Positions 18,074-27,722 of a stretch of 54,828 nt of DNA are shown in pieces. The DNA comes from CAVYHX01 sp963768415 (GTDB lineage: Bacteria; Pseudomonadota; Gammaproteobacteria; UBA9214), in the NCBI GenBank assembly GCA_963768415.1, contig CAVYHX010000021.1:1-54828 (forward strand). The letters are read 5' to 3'. The notes under the pieces are model-generated. The model was not told where the DNA came from. It saw only the letters and a list, made by a program, of their open reading frames with translations, and ran no database searches. A program made the position numbers and the translations under genes. How positions within the stretch are numbered: position 1 is the first letter of the stretch; each line of letters opens with the position of its first letter.

Positions 18074-18995
18074 ATGTCAATGGCTGATCGTGACGGTGTC
18101 ATCTGGATGGATGGCGAACTGGTGCCCTGGCGCGAGGCGCAGGTACATGTCCTGACCCATACCCTGCATTACGGCATGGGGGTGTTCGAGGGTGTGCGCG
18201 CCTACAAGGCCGAACAGGGGACCTCGATCTTTCGCCTGCAGGACCATACCCGGCGCCTGTTCGGGTCGGCGCATATCATGAATATGCCGGTCCCGTTTGA
18301 CCGGGATACCCTGAATGATGCCCAACAGACCGGTGGTGCGCGAGAACGGGCTGGAGTCCGGCTATATTCGCCCGATGCTGTTTTACGGCGCGGAGGGTAT
18401 GGGACTGCGCGCCGACAACCTCAAGGTGCATGCCATTGTCGCGGCCTGGGAGTGGGGCGCCTATCTGGGTGCGGAAAACATGGAAAAGGGGATTCGCATC
18501 AAGACCTCGTCTTTCACCCGCCACCACGTCAATATCACCATGTGCAAGGCCAAGGCGAACGGCCATTACATCAATTCCATGCTGGCCCTGAACGAGGCGC
18601 TGACGAACGGTTATGACGAGGCGATGCTGCTGGATGTGGACGGTTTCGTGGCCGAAGGCAGTGGCGAGAATATATTCATCGTGCGCGATAATGTCATCTA
18701 CACGCCGGACCTGACTTCGGCGCTGGAGGGGATTACCCGCGATACCATCGGCCGCCTGGCGGCCGATATCGGGCTGACAGTGCGCGAGAAACGCATTACC
18801 CGCGATGAGGTTTACCTGGCGGATGAAGCGTTTTTTACCGGAACGGCGGCGGAGGTAACGCCGATCCGTGAAGTCGATGACCGGGCGATCGGCAACGGTG
18901 GCCGCGGTCCCGTGACCGAACGGCTGCAGTCACTCTATTTCGACGCGGTGCACGGGCGGCTGGATAGCTACGTTGACTGGTTGACCGTCGTCTAG
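18074..18995 (+). CDS. ilvE: Branched-chain amino acid aminotransferase (frameshifted)
   Basis: PLP enzyme of fold type IV for the last step of Ile, Leu and Val synthesis. It begins MSMADRDGVIWMDGELVPW and has HTLHYGMGVFEGVRAY, the family's N-terminal signature. After about base 18320 the sequence continues in the +1 frame: VRENGLESGYIRPMLFYG, HHVNITMCKAKANGHYINS with the PLP-binding lysine, DVDGFVAEGSGENIFIV and FFTGTAAEVTPIREVD. Joined length is about 307 residues, as in IlvE of gammaproteobacteria. One extra base near 18316-18330 accounts for the break, probably a sequencing indel. Confidence 0.9.
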
Positions 18996-19020
18996 CTGTT
19001 CCAGCGGAGGTTTCTATAAC

Positions 19021-20010
19021 CTCCTGCAGGAGCACCCGATTAAGCGCCGGGCATAAACGGTCTCCTGACCGCGATGGTTTCCGTAACCATCGCGCCGAAG
19101 GACGGCGCTCCCACAGTGTTTTTATTAACCACCTGTAGGAGCGGTCTCCTGACCGCGATGGTTTCCGCAACCATCGCGCCGAAGGACGGCGCTCCCACAG
19201 TGTCTTTTAATTACCACCTGTAGGAGCGGTCTCCTGACCGCGATGGTTTCCGCAACCTTCGCGCCGAAGGACGGCGCTCCCACAGTGTTTTTAATTACCA
19301 CCTGTAGGAGCGGTCTCCTGACCGCGATGGTTTCCGCAACCTTCGCGCCGAGGACGGCGCTCCCACAGTGTTTTTAATTAACCACCTGTAGGAGCGGTCT
19401 CCTGACCGCGATGGTTTCCGTAACCATCGCGCCGAAGGACGGCGCTCCCACAGTGTTCTTATTAACCACCTGTAGGAGCGGTCTCCTGACCGCGATGGTT
19501 TCCGTAACCATCGCGCCGAAGGACGGCGCTCCCACAGTGTTTTTAATTACCACCTGTAGGAGCGGTCTCCTGACCGCGATGGTTTCCGTAACCATCGCGC
19601 CGAAGGACGGCGCTCCCACAGTGTTCTTAATAACCACCTGTAGGAGCGGTCTCCTGACCGCGATGGTTTCCGCAACCATCGCGCCGAAGGACGGCGCTCC
19701 CACAGTGTTTTTAATTACCCGCCTGTAGGAGCGGTCTCCTGACCGCGATGGTTTCCGTAACCATCGCGCCGAAGGACGGCGCTCCCACAGTGTTCTTAAT
19801 TAACCACCTGTAGGAGCGGTCTCCTGACCGCGATGGGTTTCCGTAACCATCGCGCCGAAGGACGGCGCTCCCACAGTGTTTTTAATTACCACCTGTAGGA
19901 GCGGTCTCCTGACCGCGATGGTTTCCGTAACCATCGCGCCGAAGGACGGCGCTCCCACAGTGTTCTTATTAACCACCTGTAGGAGCGGTCTCCTGACCGC
20001 GATGGTTTCC
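19021..20010. repeat. 12-unit palindromic tandem array, 84-85 bp period
   Basis: Units begin (CTGTAGGAGCGG) at 19133, 19218, 19302, 19386, 19470, 19554, 19638, 19723, 19808, 19893 and 19978, after one degenerate first unit from 19021. The last unit is cut at 20010, three bases before the msbA stop codon. Each unit carries the hairpin CGCGATGGTT-TCCGY-AACCATCGCG and ends GGCGCTCCCACAGTG. Units are near-identical, differing mainly in the spacer (TTTTTAATTAC / TTCTTATTAAC). It fills the whole gap between convergent ilvE and msbA. Apparent reading frames inside are just translations of the repeat. There are no unique spacers, so it is not a CRISPR array. Confidence 0.95.
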
Positions 20011-20013
20011 TTG

Positions 20014-21762
20014 TCAGTGCGGGGCGATCATTTGCAGCTGATAGAGCCTGGCGTAGACGCCGTCCTGTGCAAGCAGCTCGGCATGGGTGCCGGTCTCGAC
20101 AATCCGTCCGTCATCCATGGCAACTATCCGGTCGGCATGTTCAACTGTTGACAGGCGGTGGGCGATGATAATCGCCGTGCGTCCTGCCTTCAGGGTTTCG
20201 AGAGCGGCCTGCACATGTTGCTCTGATTCGCTGTCCAGTGCGGAGGTGGCTTCATCGAGGATCAGAATGGGCGCGTTCTTGAGCAGGGCGCGCGCGATGG
20301 AAAGCCGCTGTCTCTGACCGCCCGAGAGCCGGGCGCCATTCTCCCCGATGAGTGTCTCCAGGCCGTCCGGCAAGTCCCGGATGAATTCCATGGCATGGGC
20401 CGCCTCGGCGGCGGCTGTAATTTCCTGACGGGTGGCGTCGTGGAGTGCGCCGTAGGCGATATTCGCGGCGATGCTGTCATTGAACAGCACCACCTCCTGG
20501 GTTACCAGGGCGATATGGGCCCGCAGGTCGTTGAGTCTCAATTGCTGCAGGTCGATACCATCCAGCAGGATGGTCCCGCCGGTTGGCTGGTAGAAGCGCG
20601 GCAGCAGGCTGACCAGGGTCGATTTTCCGCTGCCGGATTTACCGACCAGGGCAATGGTCTCGCCCGGCTCGATGCGCAGGTTGATGTCCCGGAGCGCGGG
20701 GATGTCAGCGGATTTATAGTGAAAATCCACCTGCCGGAATTCAATCCGCCCCGCAGGGTGTTCCAGAGGCCGGCTACCGGTATCCCGTTCCGGGTCCTCA
20801 CCGAGGAGTTGAAAGATGGACTCCGAGGCAGCCAGGCCCTGCTGCAACTGTTCGTTGATTTTGGTGAGTCGCTTGATAGGAGAAAACAACAGCGCCATGG
20901 CGCCGAAAAAAGACACAAAGCTGCCGACAGAAAACTGGTCCGACTGCGATTGCAGGGAAGACAGGTAGATGATGAAGGCCAGTGCGGTGGCGGCAATCAG
21001 CTGTACGACCGGAACACTTGCCGCCGAGGTTGCGATGACCTTCAGGTTGAAATGCCTGATCCGGTTGGCGATCAACCTGAAGCGGCTGTCTTCATATTCA
21101 TGACCGCCAAACAGCTTTACGACCCGGTTGCCCCTGACGGACTCTTCCAGTACCTGCGTCATGTCCCCCATCGAGTCCTGCAGAATCCGGCTCAGGCGCC
21201 GCAGGCGGCCACTCATCAGTTTGATGACAATGCCAATGGCCGGCACGATCAGTAAAAAAATCAGGGACAGCTTCCAGTTGATATACAGCATCCAGGCCAG
21301 CAGGCCGGTGACCGCCAGACTGTCGCGCACCAGCACGATCAGCACATTACTGGCTGCCGAGGTGACCTGGTTTACGTTGAAGACCAGCTTGGAAATGATA
21401 TTGCCGGACGGGTTCCTGTCGAAATACTCGCTGGGCAAATCCAGCAGCTTGCGGAACATGTCGGTGCGCAGGTCCACGACCACTTTTCCGGAAACCCAGT
21501 TCAGTGCCACGGTGCTGATGAAATTCGACAGCCCGCGAACCAGAAAAAGCAGGATCAGCAGCAGCGGGATCAGTTTGATCATGACCGGGTCTTTTTCGAT
21601 GAAACTGCCATCCAGCAGCGGTTTCATCAGCGCCGGCATGGCGGGTTCCGTTGCGGCCAGGATTACCATGCTGAACAGCGACACGGCGAATACCTTCCAG
21701 TAGGGGCGCACATAGCGCAGCAGGCGCAGGTACAGATCGCGGGATTTTGTTTGTTTATCCAT
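20014..21762 (-). CDS. msbA: Lipid A export ATP-binding/permease MsbA
   Basis: Homodimeric ABC flippase that moves lipid A-core across the inner membrane. The 582-residue protein is full length and unbroken. Six transmembrane helices occupy about residues 20-310. The nucleotide-binding domain has Walker A VGKSGSGKSTLVSLL, the Q-loop ALVTQEVVLFND, the signature LSGGQRQRLSIARALL, Walker B PILILDEATSALD and the H-loop IIIAHRLSTVEHAD. It fits the lipid A and core genes further right (lpxL, hldE, hldD, waaA). Its stop codon abuts the tandem array. Confidence 0.93.
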   Translation of the reverse strand: MDKQTKSRDLYLRLLRYVRPYWKVFAVSLFSMVILAATEPAMPALMKPLLDGSFIEKDPVMIKLIPLLLILLFLVRGLSNFISTVALNWVSGKVVVDLRTDMFRKLLDLPSEYFDRNPSGNIISKLVFNVNQVTSAASNVLIVLVRDSLAVTGLLAWMLYINWKLSLIFLLIVPAIGIVIKLMSGRLRRLSRILQDSMGDMTQVLEESVRGNRVVKLFGGHEYEDSRFRLIANRIRHFNLKVIATSAASVPVVQLIAATALAFIIYLSSLQSQSDQFSVGSFVSFFGAMALLFSPIKRLTKINEQLQQGLAASESIFQLLGEDPERDTGSRPLEHPAGRIEFRQVDFHYKSADIPALRDINLRIEPGETIALVGKSGSGKSTLVSLLPRFYQPTGGTILLDGIDLQQLRLNDLRAHIALVTQEVVLFNDSIAANIAYGALHDATRQEITAAAEAAHAMEFIRDLPDGLETLIGENGARLSGGQRQRLSIARALLKNAPILILDEATSALDSESEQHVQAALETLKAGRTAIIIAHRLSTVEHADRIVAMDDGRIVETGTHAELLAQDGVYARLYQLQMIAPH

Positions 21763-22039
21763 GTGTACCCGTGCGTGGAGACTGGTGGCCGTGTCCGGAC
21801 AGTGTCCTTGTGCCTGGCGAGCTGGTTAAACAGGTGACAGCTGCTGTGCAATAATACGTTTGAGCGCACAAATTGTCTCTTATTTCCTCTAGGATGCGCG
21901 GTGGCCGCCGGTCTCTGCGGCGATTGCCTGTTGCTTCGCAGCGTCCTGTTATATTATTCCCCGGGCTATCGGTACGTGTTGAAGCCCTGTGCGTATCGGC
22001 AATCAGACCAAGGGCATGCGGTGTCCGCTGGAGAGAATC

Positions 22040-22228
22040 GTGGTAAATAATGGAAAACAGCAGGAAGTCCGCAACACGATAGAAGTCAGGCGGGCGGATC
22101 TGCCGCTGCATTGCCCGCAGGAAGACAAGACTTTGTGGAGCTCACACCCGCGCGTCTATCTTCCCATCGAAGCAACCGGCCAGGCCAAATGCCCCTATTG
22201 CGGGGCCGACTACGTGCTCAGGGACTGA
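22040..22228 (+). CDS. Small zinc-finger (zf-CHCC) protein
   Basis: A 62-residue protein starting at GTG 22040, preceded by GGAGAG. It carries the zf-CHCC pattern LHCPQEDKTLW-SSHPRVYLPIE-KCPYCGADYVL, with one Cys, one His and a CxxC pair, and resembles the C-terminal zinc domain of the mitochondrial complex I subunit NDUFS6. The bacterial family is uncharacterised. It is 9 bases upstream of the ELM1-like gene and probably shares its transcript, as small CHCC proteins often precede LPS genes in gammaproteobacteria. Confidence 0.82.
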   Translation: MVNNGKQQEVRNTIEVRRADLPLHCPQEDKTLWSSHPRVYLPIEATGQAKCPYCGADYVLRD

Positions 22229-22237
22229 CCCCGACCG

Positions 22238-23182
22238 TTGGGTGGCCGACATACTCAAGCGGGCTACTGTGTATGGTGCTTTCAGGACGGTAAACCGGGT
22301 CACGAGAATCAGGCCGCGGGTTTGCTCAACGCCCTGTCTGCCCGGGTTGACCTGACGATCAGCTATCTACCGACAGTACCCGCGGCCCGGGCCGTGTGGT
22401 ACGGACTGCGCAGGCGTTACCCGCCGGCACAGCAGCTGCCGGACCCCGACCTCATCCTCGGGGCCGGTCATGCCACGCACCTGCCCATGCTGGCGGCGCG
22501 CCGTGCCCGGGGTGGCAGGGTGGTGGTGCTGATGAAACCTTCACTGCCGCTTGCCTGGTTCGACCTCTGTGTCATCCCTGAACATGATTCACCCCCGCAG
22601 GCGGACAATGTCTTCCCGACACGCGGGGTGCTGAACTGCATTCGGCATTCAGTTGTGCATGATGACAGCACCGGGCTGTTCCTGATTGGCGGCCCCGCGC
22701 CCCATGTACGCTGGGATGACGAACATATCATCGCGCAGTTGACGGCAGTACTGGAGCGCGCGCCCGGCAGGCACTGGTGGCTGACAACGTCACGCCGTAC
22801 TCCGCAAGGAATGCTGACATTACTGTCGGGCATGACCGCCGTCTATGGTGAACGCCTGACGATTGTGCCTGCAACCGAGGCGGGACCTGAATGGCTGCCG
22901 GAACATCTGGGCCTGGCGGCGTGTGTCTGGGTTACGGATGACAGTGTCTCCATGGTCTATGAGGCGCTGACTGCCGGAGTGGCCGTCGGCCTGCTGTCCG
23001 TACCTCGTACGAGTGACCATGGCCGCGTTGCGTCGGGCATGGAGAGATTGCGCCGGGAGAAACTGGTGGTCAGCTTTGCGGACTGGGAGCAGGGGAGTGC
23101 GCTCAAGCCGGCCGAAAAATCATTCGATGAGGCAGCACGCTGCGCGAACTGGATACTGGAACAATGGCTGACCGGCCGCTGA
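22238..23182 (+). CDS. ELM1/GtrOC1-like putative nucleoside-diphosphate-sugar epimerase family
   Basis: A 314-residue protein of the mitochondrial-fission ELM1 family (formerly DUF1022). In bacteria the family sits in LPS and capsule loci and has a GT-B-like architecture, but no activity is established. Recognisable parts are the opening VWCFQDGKPGHENQAAGLLNAL, LILGAGHATHLPMLAARRA, the VVLMKPSLP segment, GGPAPHVRWD and the C-terminal VTDDSVSMVYEALTAGVAVGLL. The first in-frame initiator is TTG 22238 and the true start is uncertain. It overlaps the next glycosyltransferase by 19 bases, which supports a joint role in glycan assembly. Confidence 0.75.
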   Translation: MGGRHTQAGYCVWCFQDGKPGHENQAAGLLNALSARVDLTISYLPTVPAARAVWYGLRRRYPPAQQLPDPDLILGAGHATHLPMLAARRARGGRVVVLMKPSLPLAWFDLCVIPEHDSPPQADNVFPTRGVLNCIRHSVVHDDSTGLFLIGGPAPHVRWDDEHIIAQLTAVLERAPGRHWWLTTSRRTPQGMLTLLSGMTAVYGERLTIVPATEAGPEWLPEHLGLAACVWVTDDSVSMVYEALTAGVAVGLLSVPRTSDHGRVASGMERLRREKLVVSFADWEQGSALKPAEKSFDEAARCANWILEQWLTGR

Positions 23183-24309
23183 CGGTAGTGCAGCTGATCC
23201 CGGCGCTCGAGTCCGGTGGTGTGGAGCGGGGCACCCTGGAGGTGGCCGCCGAACTGGTGCGGCGCGGACACCGCTCCATCGTTATTTCAGCCGGCGGGAA
23301 ACTCGTTGAACAGCTGATGGCTGCGGGGTCTGAACATGTCACCTGGCCGGTCGGCAATAAATCTCCGCGCAGCCTGCTGCAAATACCACGCTTGCGCCGT
23401 TTGCTGCAGCAGGAGCGTGTCGATATCCTGCATGCGCGTTCGCGGGTGCCGGCCTGGCTGGGCTGGCTGGCCTGGCGCGGCATGCCGGTCACCCGCCGGC
23501 CACGGTTTGTGACCACGGTGCACGGGTTGTATTCCGTGAATGCCTACAGCCGCATCATGACGCGCGGCGAACGCGTGATCGCCGTGTCGGCTACGGCACG
23601 CAAATATATTCTCGACAATTATCCCGGAGTTGATCCGCAATCTGTCATCACGATTTATCGCGGCGTGGAGCGCGCTAAATTCCCGTACGGCTACCGGCCG
23701 GATGCAGCGTGGCTCGAGCGCTGGTATGCGTTATACCCGTTTCTGAAGGACAGAAAGGTATTGACGCTTCCCGGCCGATTAACGCGCCTGAAGGGGCATG
23801 CAGACTTTATCGGGCTGATGCGTGGTCTGGTAGATCAAGGCATGCCGGTGCATGGACTGATCGTGGGTCACCTGGATCCGGGGCGGCAGCACTACATCGA
23901 CGATTTGAAACGGACAGTCACGAATGAGGGGCTCGCAGACCGGATTACCTTCACCGGTCAGCGGCAGGATATCCGCGAGATCTATGCCTGTTCGGATATG
24001 GTGTTGTCACTGTCCCGCAAGCCCGAATCCTTTGGCCGCACCGTCCTCGAGGCGCTCTGCCTGGGGGTGCCGGTGGTAGGTTATGATCACGGCGGTGTGG
24101 GTGAAATACTCGACGCGCTCTATCCGGCAGGCAAGGTCCCGTTGGGTGATGCCGGTGCGCTGCTTGCGCGGACCCGGCAGCTGCTTGGCAGGATGGAGCC
24201 TGTCCCTGCGAGTCAGCTGTTTTCACTGGATGGCATGCTGGAACAGACACTGGGCGTATACACAAGCCTGGCAGACAACAAGGGCGCAGCGGCAGCGGAT
24301 GGACGCTGA
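23164..24309 (+). CDS. Glycosyltransferase family 4
   Basis: GT-B retaining glycosyltransferase, 381 residues. The N-terminal domain has the GT4 opening VVQLIPALESGGVERGTLEVA. The C-terminal domain has LPGRLTRLKGHADFI, LIVGHLDP, FTGQRQDIREIYACSD and the nucleotide-sugar site SRKPESFGRTVLEALCLGVPVVGYDHGG, with the paired glutamates of the EX7E motif. It overlaps the ELM1-like gene, so they are translated together. Such GTs extend LPS core or capsule from the cytoplasmic face; donor and acceptor are not deducible. Confidence 0.87.
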   Translation: MADRPLTVVQLIPALESGGVERGTLEVAAELVRRGHRSIVISAGGKLVEQLMAAGSEHVTWPVGNKSPRSLLQIPRLRRLLQQERVDILHARSRVPAWLGWLAWRGMPVTRRPRFVTTVHGLYSVNAYSRIMTRGERVIAVSATARKYILDNYPGVDPQSVITIYRGVERAKFPYGYRPDAAWLERWYALYPFLKDRKVLTLPGRLTRLKGHADFIGLMRGLVDQGMPVHGLIVGHLDPGRQHYIDDLKRTVTNEGLADRITFTGQRQDIREIYACSDMVLSLSRKPESFGRTVLEALCLGVPVVGYDHGGVGEILDALYPAGKVPLGDAGALLARTRQLLGRMEPVPASQLFSLDGMLEQTLGVYTSLADNKGAAAADGR

Positions 24310-24410
24310 GGGAAGCCAGTCCATCATGATGACCCTGGTTGCCCCGGGGCATAGCGGCTATTCGGCACAGCGACCGGTGTTGCGCCAGCGGGCACGGGAA
24401 GGCCGCTGAC

Positions 24411-25469
24411 GTGCCCGCGGTACTCTGGTGGGGGCGCTTTGATCCCGGCTACTCGCGTAACCGCATCCTGCGCCAGTTGTTGGGTGAACTGGGCTGGAAG
24501 GTGCGGGATTTCCAACCTGTGCTGAGCGCACCGGGTGACCTGGAAGCCAGTGTGCGACGGATTCCGCGGCCCGATCTGGTCTGGGTGCCCTGCTTTCGCC
24601 AGCGCGACCTGGCCGCGGCGAGTCGCTGGGCCGGGCGACGTGGTATACCACTGGTGTTTGACCCATTGATCTCCGCCTACGACAAGCAGGTGAACGAGCG
24701 GGGGAAAATCGCCGCCGGCAGCGCCCGGGCTAAGAAACTGCTGGCCCGGGAACGCGCGCTGTTGCAGCGCGCGCACGCCGTGCTCGCCGACACGCCGGCG
24801 CATGCCGACTATTTTGCCGCGGTGCTCGGGGTTGACCGGAGCAAACTGGCCGTCGTCTACGTGGGCGCCGAGGAATCCCTGTTCACACCCACAGCCGTCG
24901 CAGCCGGTTCCCGTGACACACCACTGGAGGTGCTGTTCTTCGGCAGCTTTATTCCGCTGCAGGGACCGGCGGTCGTGATTGAGGCTGCCCGGTGTTATCA
25001 GGGGCCGCCGGTGACCTGGACGCTGCTGGGCGCCGGGCCGCTGCGCCAGCAGTGCGAGGAGGCCGCCCGGGGACTGGCAAATGTCAATTTTGAAGACTGG
25101 CTGCCCTATGAGGAGCTGCCGGCACGTATTCACCGCGCGGCGATCCTGCTGGGGATCTTCGGCACCACGCCCAAGGCCGGCCGGGTCATACCCAACAAGG
25201 TGTACCAGTCACTGGCCTGTGGCAGGCCCGTCATCACGCGCGCGTCCGGCGCCTACCCGGAACCGCTGGCGGCAAGGGCGGACAGCGGACTGGTCTGGAC
25301 AGAGGCGGGAGATGCCCGGGCACTGGCAGACCAGGTGGCACGACTGGCGGCCGCGCCGGACAGGGTACGCGCGCTGGGTGAGGCCGCCGCAGAAACCAGC
25401 CGGCAATACTTTTCCGCGGCAGTGCTGCGTGAGCAGTTGTCTGCGGTGCTTGCCAGGTTGTCATCCTGA
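24411..25469 (+). CDS. Glycosyltransferase family 4
   Basis: GT-B glycosyltransferase of about 352 residues, taking GTG 24411 as start because the open frame upstream (from 24339) is not family-like. The N-terminal domain reads VLWWGRFDPGYSRNRILRQL, and the C-terminal domain has VLFFGSFIPLQGPAVVIEAA, WTLLGAGPLRQ, NVNFEDWLPYEELPARIHRA and the donor-binding KAGRVIPNKVYQSLACGRPVI. Third gene of the + strand glycan operon. Sugar specificity unknown. The stretch 24310-24410 is short and holds nothing I can assign. Confidence 0.83.
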   Translation: MPAVLWWGRFDPGYSRNRILRQLLGELGWKVRDFQPVLSAPGDLEASVRRIPRPDLVWVPCFRQRDLAAASRWAGRRGIPLVFDPLISAYDKQVNERGKIAAGSARAKKLLARERALLQRAHAVLADTPAHADYFAAVLGVDRSKLAVVYVGAEESLFTPTAVAAGSRDTPLEVLFFGSFIPLQGPAVVIEAARCYQGPPVTWTLLGAGPLRQQCEEAARGLANVNFEDWLPYEELPARIHRAAILLGIFGTTPKAGRVIPNKVYQSLACGRPVITRASGAYPEPLAARADSGLVWTEAGDARALADQVARLAAAPDRVRALGEAAAETSRQYFSAAVLREQLSAVLARLSS

Positions 25470-25512
25470 ACTGCGAATTGATTTACCGATAGAAGCGATC
25501 CGGAGCAATCAA

Positions 25513-26577
25513 TTGAGAATACTGCATGTTTCCCACCAGCATATGAAATACCTGGGTGCGCGTAATTATTTTCTGCCGGTGCGGATCAACAATGGCTTCA
25601 TCCGTAACAATCACGAGGTTTACTGGTTCAGTGACCGCGATGTGGCGCGATATTCCTCGATTCTGCGCAGCCGCAAGACTGGCGTTGGGGGCTGTAATCG
25701 CAAGTTTCTCGAAGTGTGCCGCAACTTCGAACCGGACGCGATTGCGTTGTGCTCGGCGGATATCATCAAGCCGGAAACGCTGGCCGAGGCACGCCGGATT
25801 TTACCGAATGTGGCGATCTTCCAGTATTACATCGACGCCCTGTTCATTTCTGATAATGTTCACGATGCGCGCAGCAAGGTGGACGTGGTGGATCATAGCT
25901 TTGCGACCACGGCCGGCCCGGTGCTCAGACGCATTGCAGGATCAAAATCTGCCGTGTCATTTATTCCCAATGTCGTTGATAGCAGTATCGATATCCATCG
26001 TTGCCACGAACGGACGGACCAGACATTCGACGTATTTTTTGCGGGGCATGTGTCCGGCTGGAGTGACCCGAAGGACCTGCGCGGACGTGCCCATCGGTTA
26101 ATACAGGAACGGCTTCCGAAGGCGCGTTGCACGATTCACGGCCTTGGGCTTGGCAAGCCCCTGTACGGTGCAGCCTTTATGCGTGAACTGGGGGCGGCGA
26201 AGATCGGGCTCAATTTCAGCCAGCGCACCCCGGAGGCAAAGTCCGGGCCGGGCGGGGAGTTGTACCTCTATTCGTCGGATCGCATCGGCCTGTATCTGGG
26301 TAATGGGCTGCAGGTGTTCTCGACCCGTGCCTTCAGCCTGGGCGAGCTGTACGGTAATGAGTCGCTGGTCGAAGTGGAGGGGGCCGACGATTTCATCGAT
26401 AAACTGCGTTTCTATATGCAGAACGACAGCGAACGGCAGAAGGTTGCGAAAGCCGGTTACGAGCTGGCGCATCGCGAGTTCAACGAGCGCCTCGTGTCGC
26501 AGTACATGATCGAGGCCGCACTGGGAATGGCGTTTTCACATTCCTACCGCTGGCCAACGGAAAGCTACAGCCGGTAA
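25513..26577 (+). CDS. Glycosyltransferase (GT4-like, spore-maturation CgeB-like C-terminus)
   Basis: A 354-residue protein from TTG 25513, preceded by GGAG eight bases upstream. It begins LRILHVSHQHMKYLGARNY, has FQYYIDALFISDNVHDARSK, the second-domain start VFFAGHVSGWSDPKDLRGR and the conserved IGLNFSQRTPEAKSG, then DRIGLYLGNGLQVFSTRAFS and YELAHREFNERLVSQYMIE. This C-terminal layout (Glyco_trans_1_2 type) is found in CgeB-like and GT4-like enzymes of LPS loci. It follows the previous GT after 43 bases. A MITE is inserted about 10 bases after its stop. Confidence 0.78.
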   Translation: MRILHVSHQHMKYLGARNYFLPVRINNGFIRNNHEVYWFSDRDVARYSSILRSRKTGVGGCNRKFLEVCRNFEPDAIALCSADIIKPETLAEARRILPNVAIFQYYIDALFISDNVHDARSKVDVVDHSFATTAGPVLRRIAGSKSAVSFIPNVVDSSIDIHRCHERTDQTFDVFFAGHVSGWSDPKDLRGRAHRLIQERLPKARCTIHGLGLGKPLYGAAFMRELGAAKIGLNFSQRTPEAKSGPGGELYLYSSDRIGLYLGNGLQVFSTRAFSLGELYGNESLVEVEGADDFIDKLRFYMQNDSERQKVAKAGYELAHREFNERLVSQYMIEAALGMAFSHSYRWPTESYSR

Positions 26578-26586
26578 TCTATAAAG

Positions 26587-26716
26587 GGCTCTTCCCCACA
26601 TCGAGTGGGTAGATTACCGTTGTAGGGCCGAATTCATTCGGCCAACAACCTTGCCATCAGAAGGAATGCGTCTCGTCTAAATTGATTAAGTTACCCACTC
26701 AATCAGGGGAAGAGCC
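26587..26716 (+). mobile_element. MITE copy 2 (ISL3-like termini, 130 bp)
   Basis: The best-preserved copy: terminal inverted repeats GGCTCTTCCCCACATCGAGT (left) and the complement of GGCTCTTCCCCTGATTGAGT (right), the central palindrome GGCCGAATTCATTCGGCC, and a perfect 8-bp target duplication CTATAAAG at 26579-26586 and 26717-26724. Exactly the same length as copy 1. Confidence 0.88.
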
Positions 26717-26857
26717 CTATAAAGAATCTCTTTGGTATCAATCTGCTGATAGTTACCATCCATTTCTCCGCAGCAGGTCAGATCAGAGAATGGGTCGCGT
26801 GATAGCAGCCGTCAACCAATTCAATGCGATACAGCACATGCTGGCAGCGCCCGCATA

Positions 26858-27640
26858 TCAGTTATCTTCCGGCAATTCTGTGATATTGGAAAAGTAATGA
26901 TCACCGAGAGTAACGATATGCCTGTATCCAATAGTTCGCATTTGCTCTTTGAGCCGGCCGAGATCGTTCGGTGAGGATTCAACCTGCAGGAAGCAGCCGT
27001 TCTCGACCAGAAAGGTCCTGGCACCGTCCACAACCCGGGATTCATGACCCTCCACATCGATCTTGATGGCGGCGGTCCTGCCGCGATCGGTGAGCACATC
27101 GTCCAGACGTTTCACCTGAATCTCGACGTCACCGGTGCTGGATATGCGCCGTGTTCCCCGGCTGCTGGATGACTCCGAGGTATCGAAATTGACTATTCCG
27201 GTAATATCAGAGAGGCCGTGTTCGTAAACTCTGATGTCTTTCTGCAGATTGTTGATAAACAAATTCGCATACAGCTGGCAGAGATTCGTCCTGTCGGGTT
27301 CAAATGCATGAGCTTCAACTGCGGGGAGTCGTGATTTTACGATAATCGAGTACAGTGCGGCATGGGCCCCGATATCAATGAACATATCAGGCATGATTTT
27401 ATCCAGCATTTTGCCAAGATAGGTTATCTGGTCATACTCGTACAGTTCAAGCGCGACTTTCTTGTCAAGCGAGTGGCGCCAGTCAAACAAGAAACGTGCA
27501 CCATAAGCTGTTCCTACCGAGTAACCATCGTTTGCTAAAATATAGTACCGCTTAAGAAAACTGGCGATGGGCTTGCGAAACAATTTTCTGAATTTTATTT
27601 GCATCGAGACAGTTGGTTGGCCATGTGAAGTGTTCGGCAT
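26858..27640 (-). CDS. FkbM family methyltransferase
   Basis: SAM-dependent O-methyltransferase of 260 residues, of the family that methylates sugars in surface glycans and polyketide glycosides. The SAM-binding motif I is MFIDIGAHAALYSIIV, motif II EAHAFEPDRTNLCQLYAN, and the post-domain IKIDVEGHESRVVDGA is diagnostic for FkbM. The start may be ATG 27640 or the internal Met13 (27604). Base composition is somewhat lower in GC than the flanking genes. It is the last gene of a minus-strand set that runs back to lpxL, facing the + strand GT operon. Confidence 0.85.
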   Translation of the reverse strand: MPNTSHGQPTVSMQIKFRKLFRKPIASFLKRYYILANDGYSVGTAYGARFLFDWRHSLDKKVALELYEYDQITYLGKMLDKIMPDMFIDIGAHAALYSIIVKSRLPAVEAHAFEPDRTNLCQLYANLFINNLQKDIRVYEHGLSDITGIVNFDTSESSSSRGTRRISSTGDVEIQVKRLDDVLTDRGRTAAIKIDVEGHESRVVDGARTFLVENGCFLQVESSPNDLGRLKEQMRTIGYRHIVTLGDHYFSNITELPEDN

Positions 27641-27722
27641 ATCTGATGCCCAGGATCATGGTAATAATGCGTATTGCGATAACCATATGAAATCATATAA
27701 AAATGCAGGCCAGAAAATTTAT

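Noticed and set aside
19374..19728. Open frames of 105-109 residues on both strands with repeated APKDGAPTVF or VGAPSFGAMV motifs
   Set aside because: They are translations of the 84-bp palindromic array; the period is not protein-like and both strands are equally open.
19021..20010. CRISPR array
   Set aside because: Units are 84-85 bp and repeat throughout; there are no unique spacers and no cas genes nearby.
24299..24409. 36-residue open frame between two glycosyltransferases
   Set aside because: It overlaps the end of the previous gene, has no ribosome binding site or resemblance, and may be the remains of a mis-called start.
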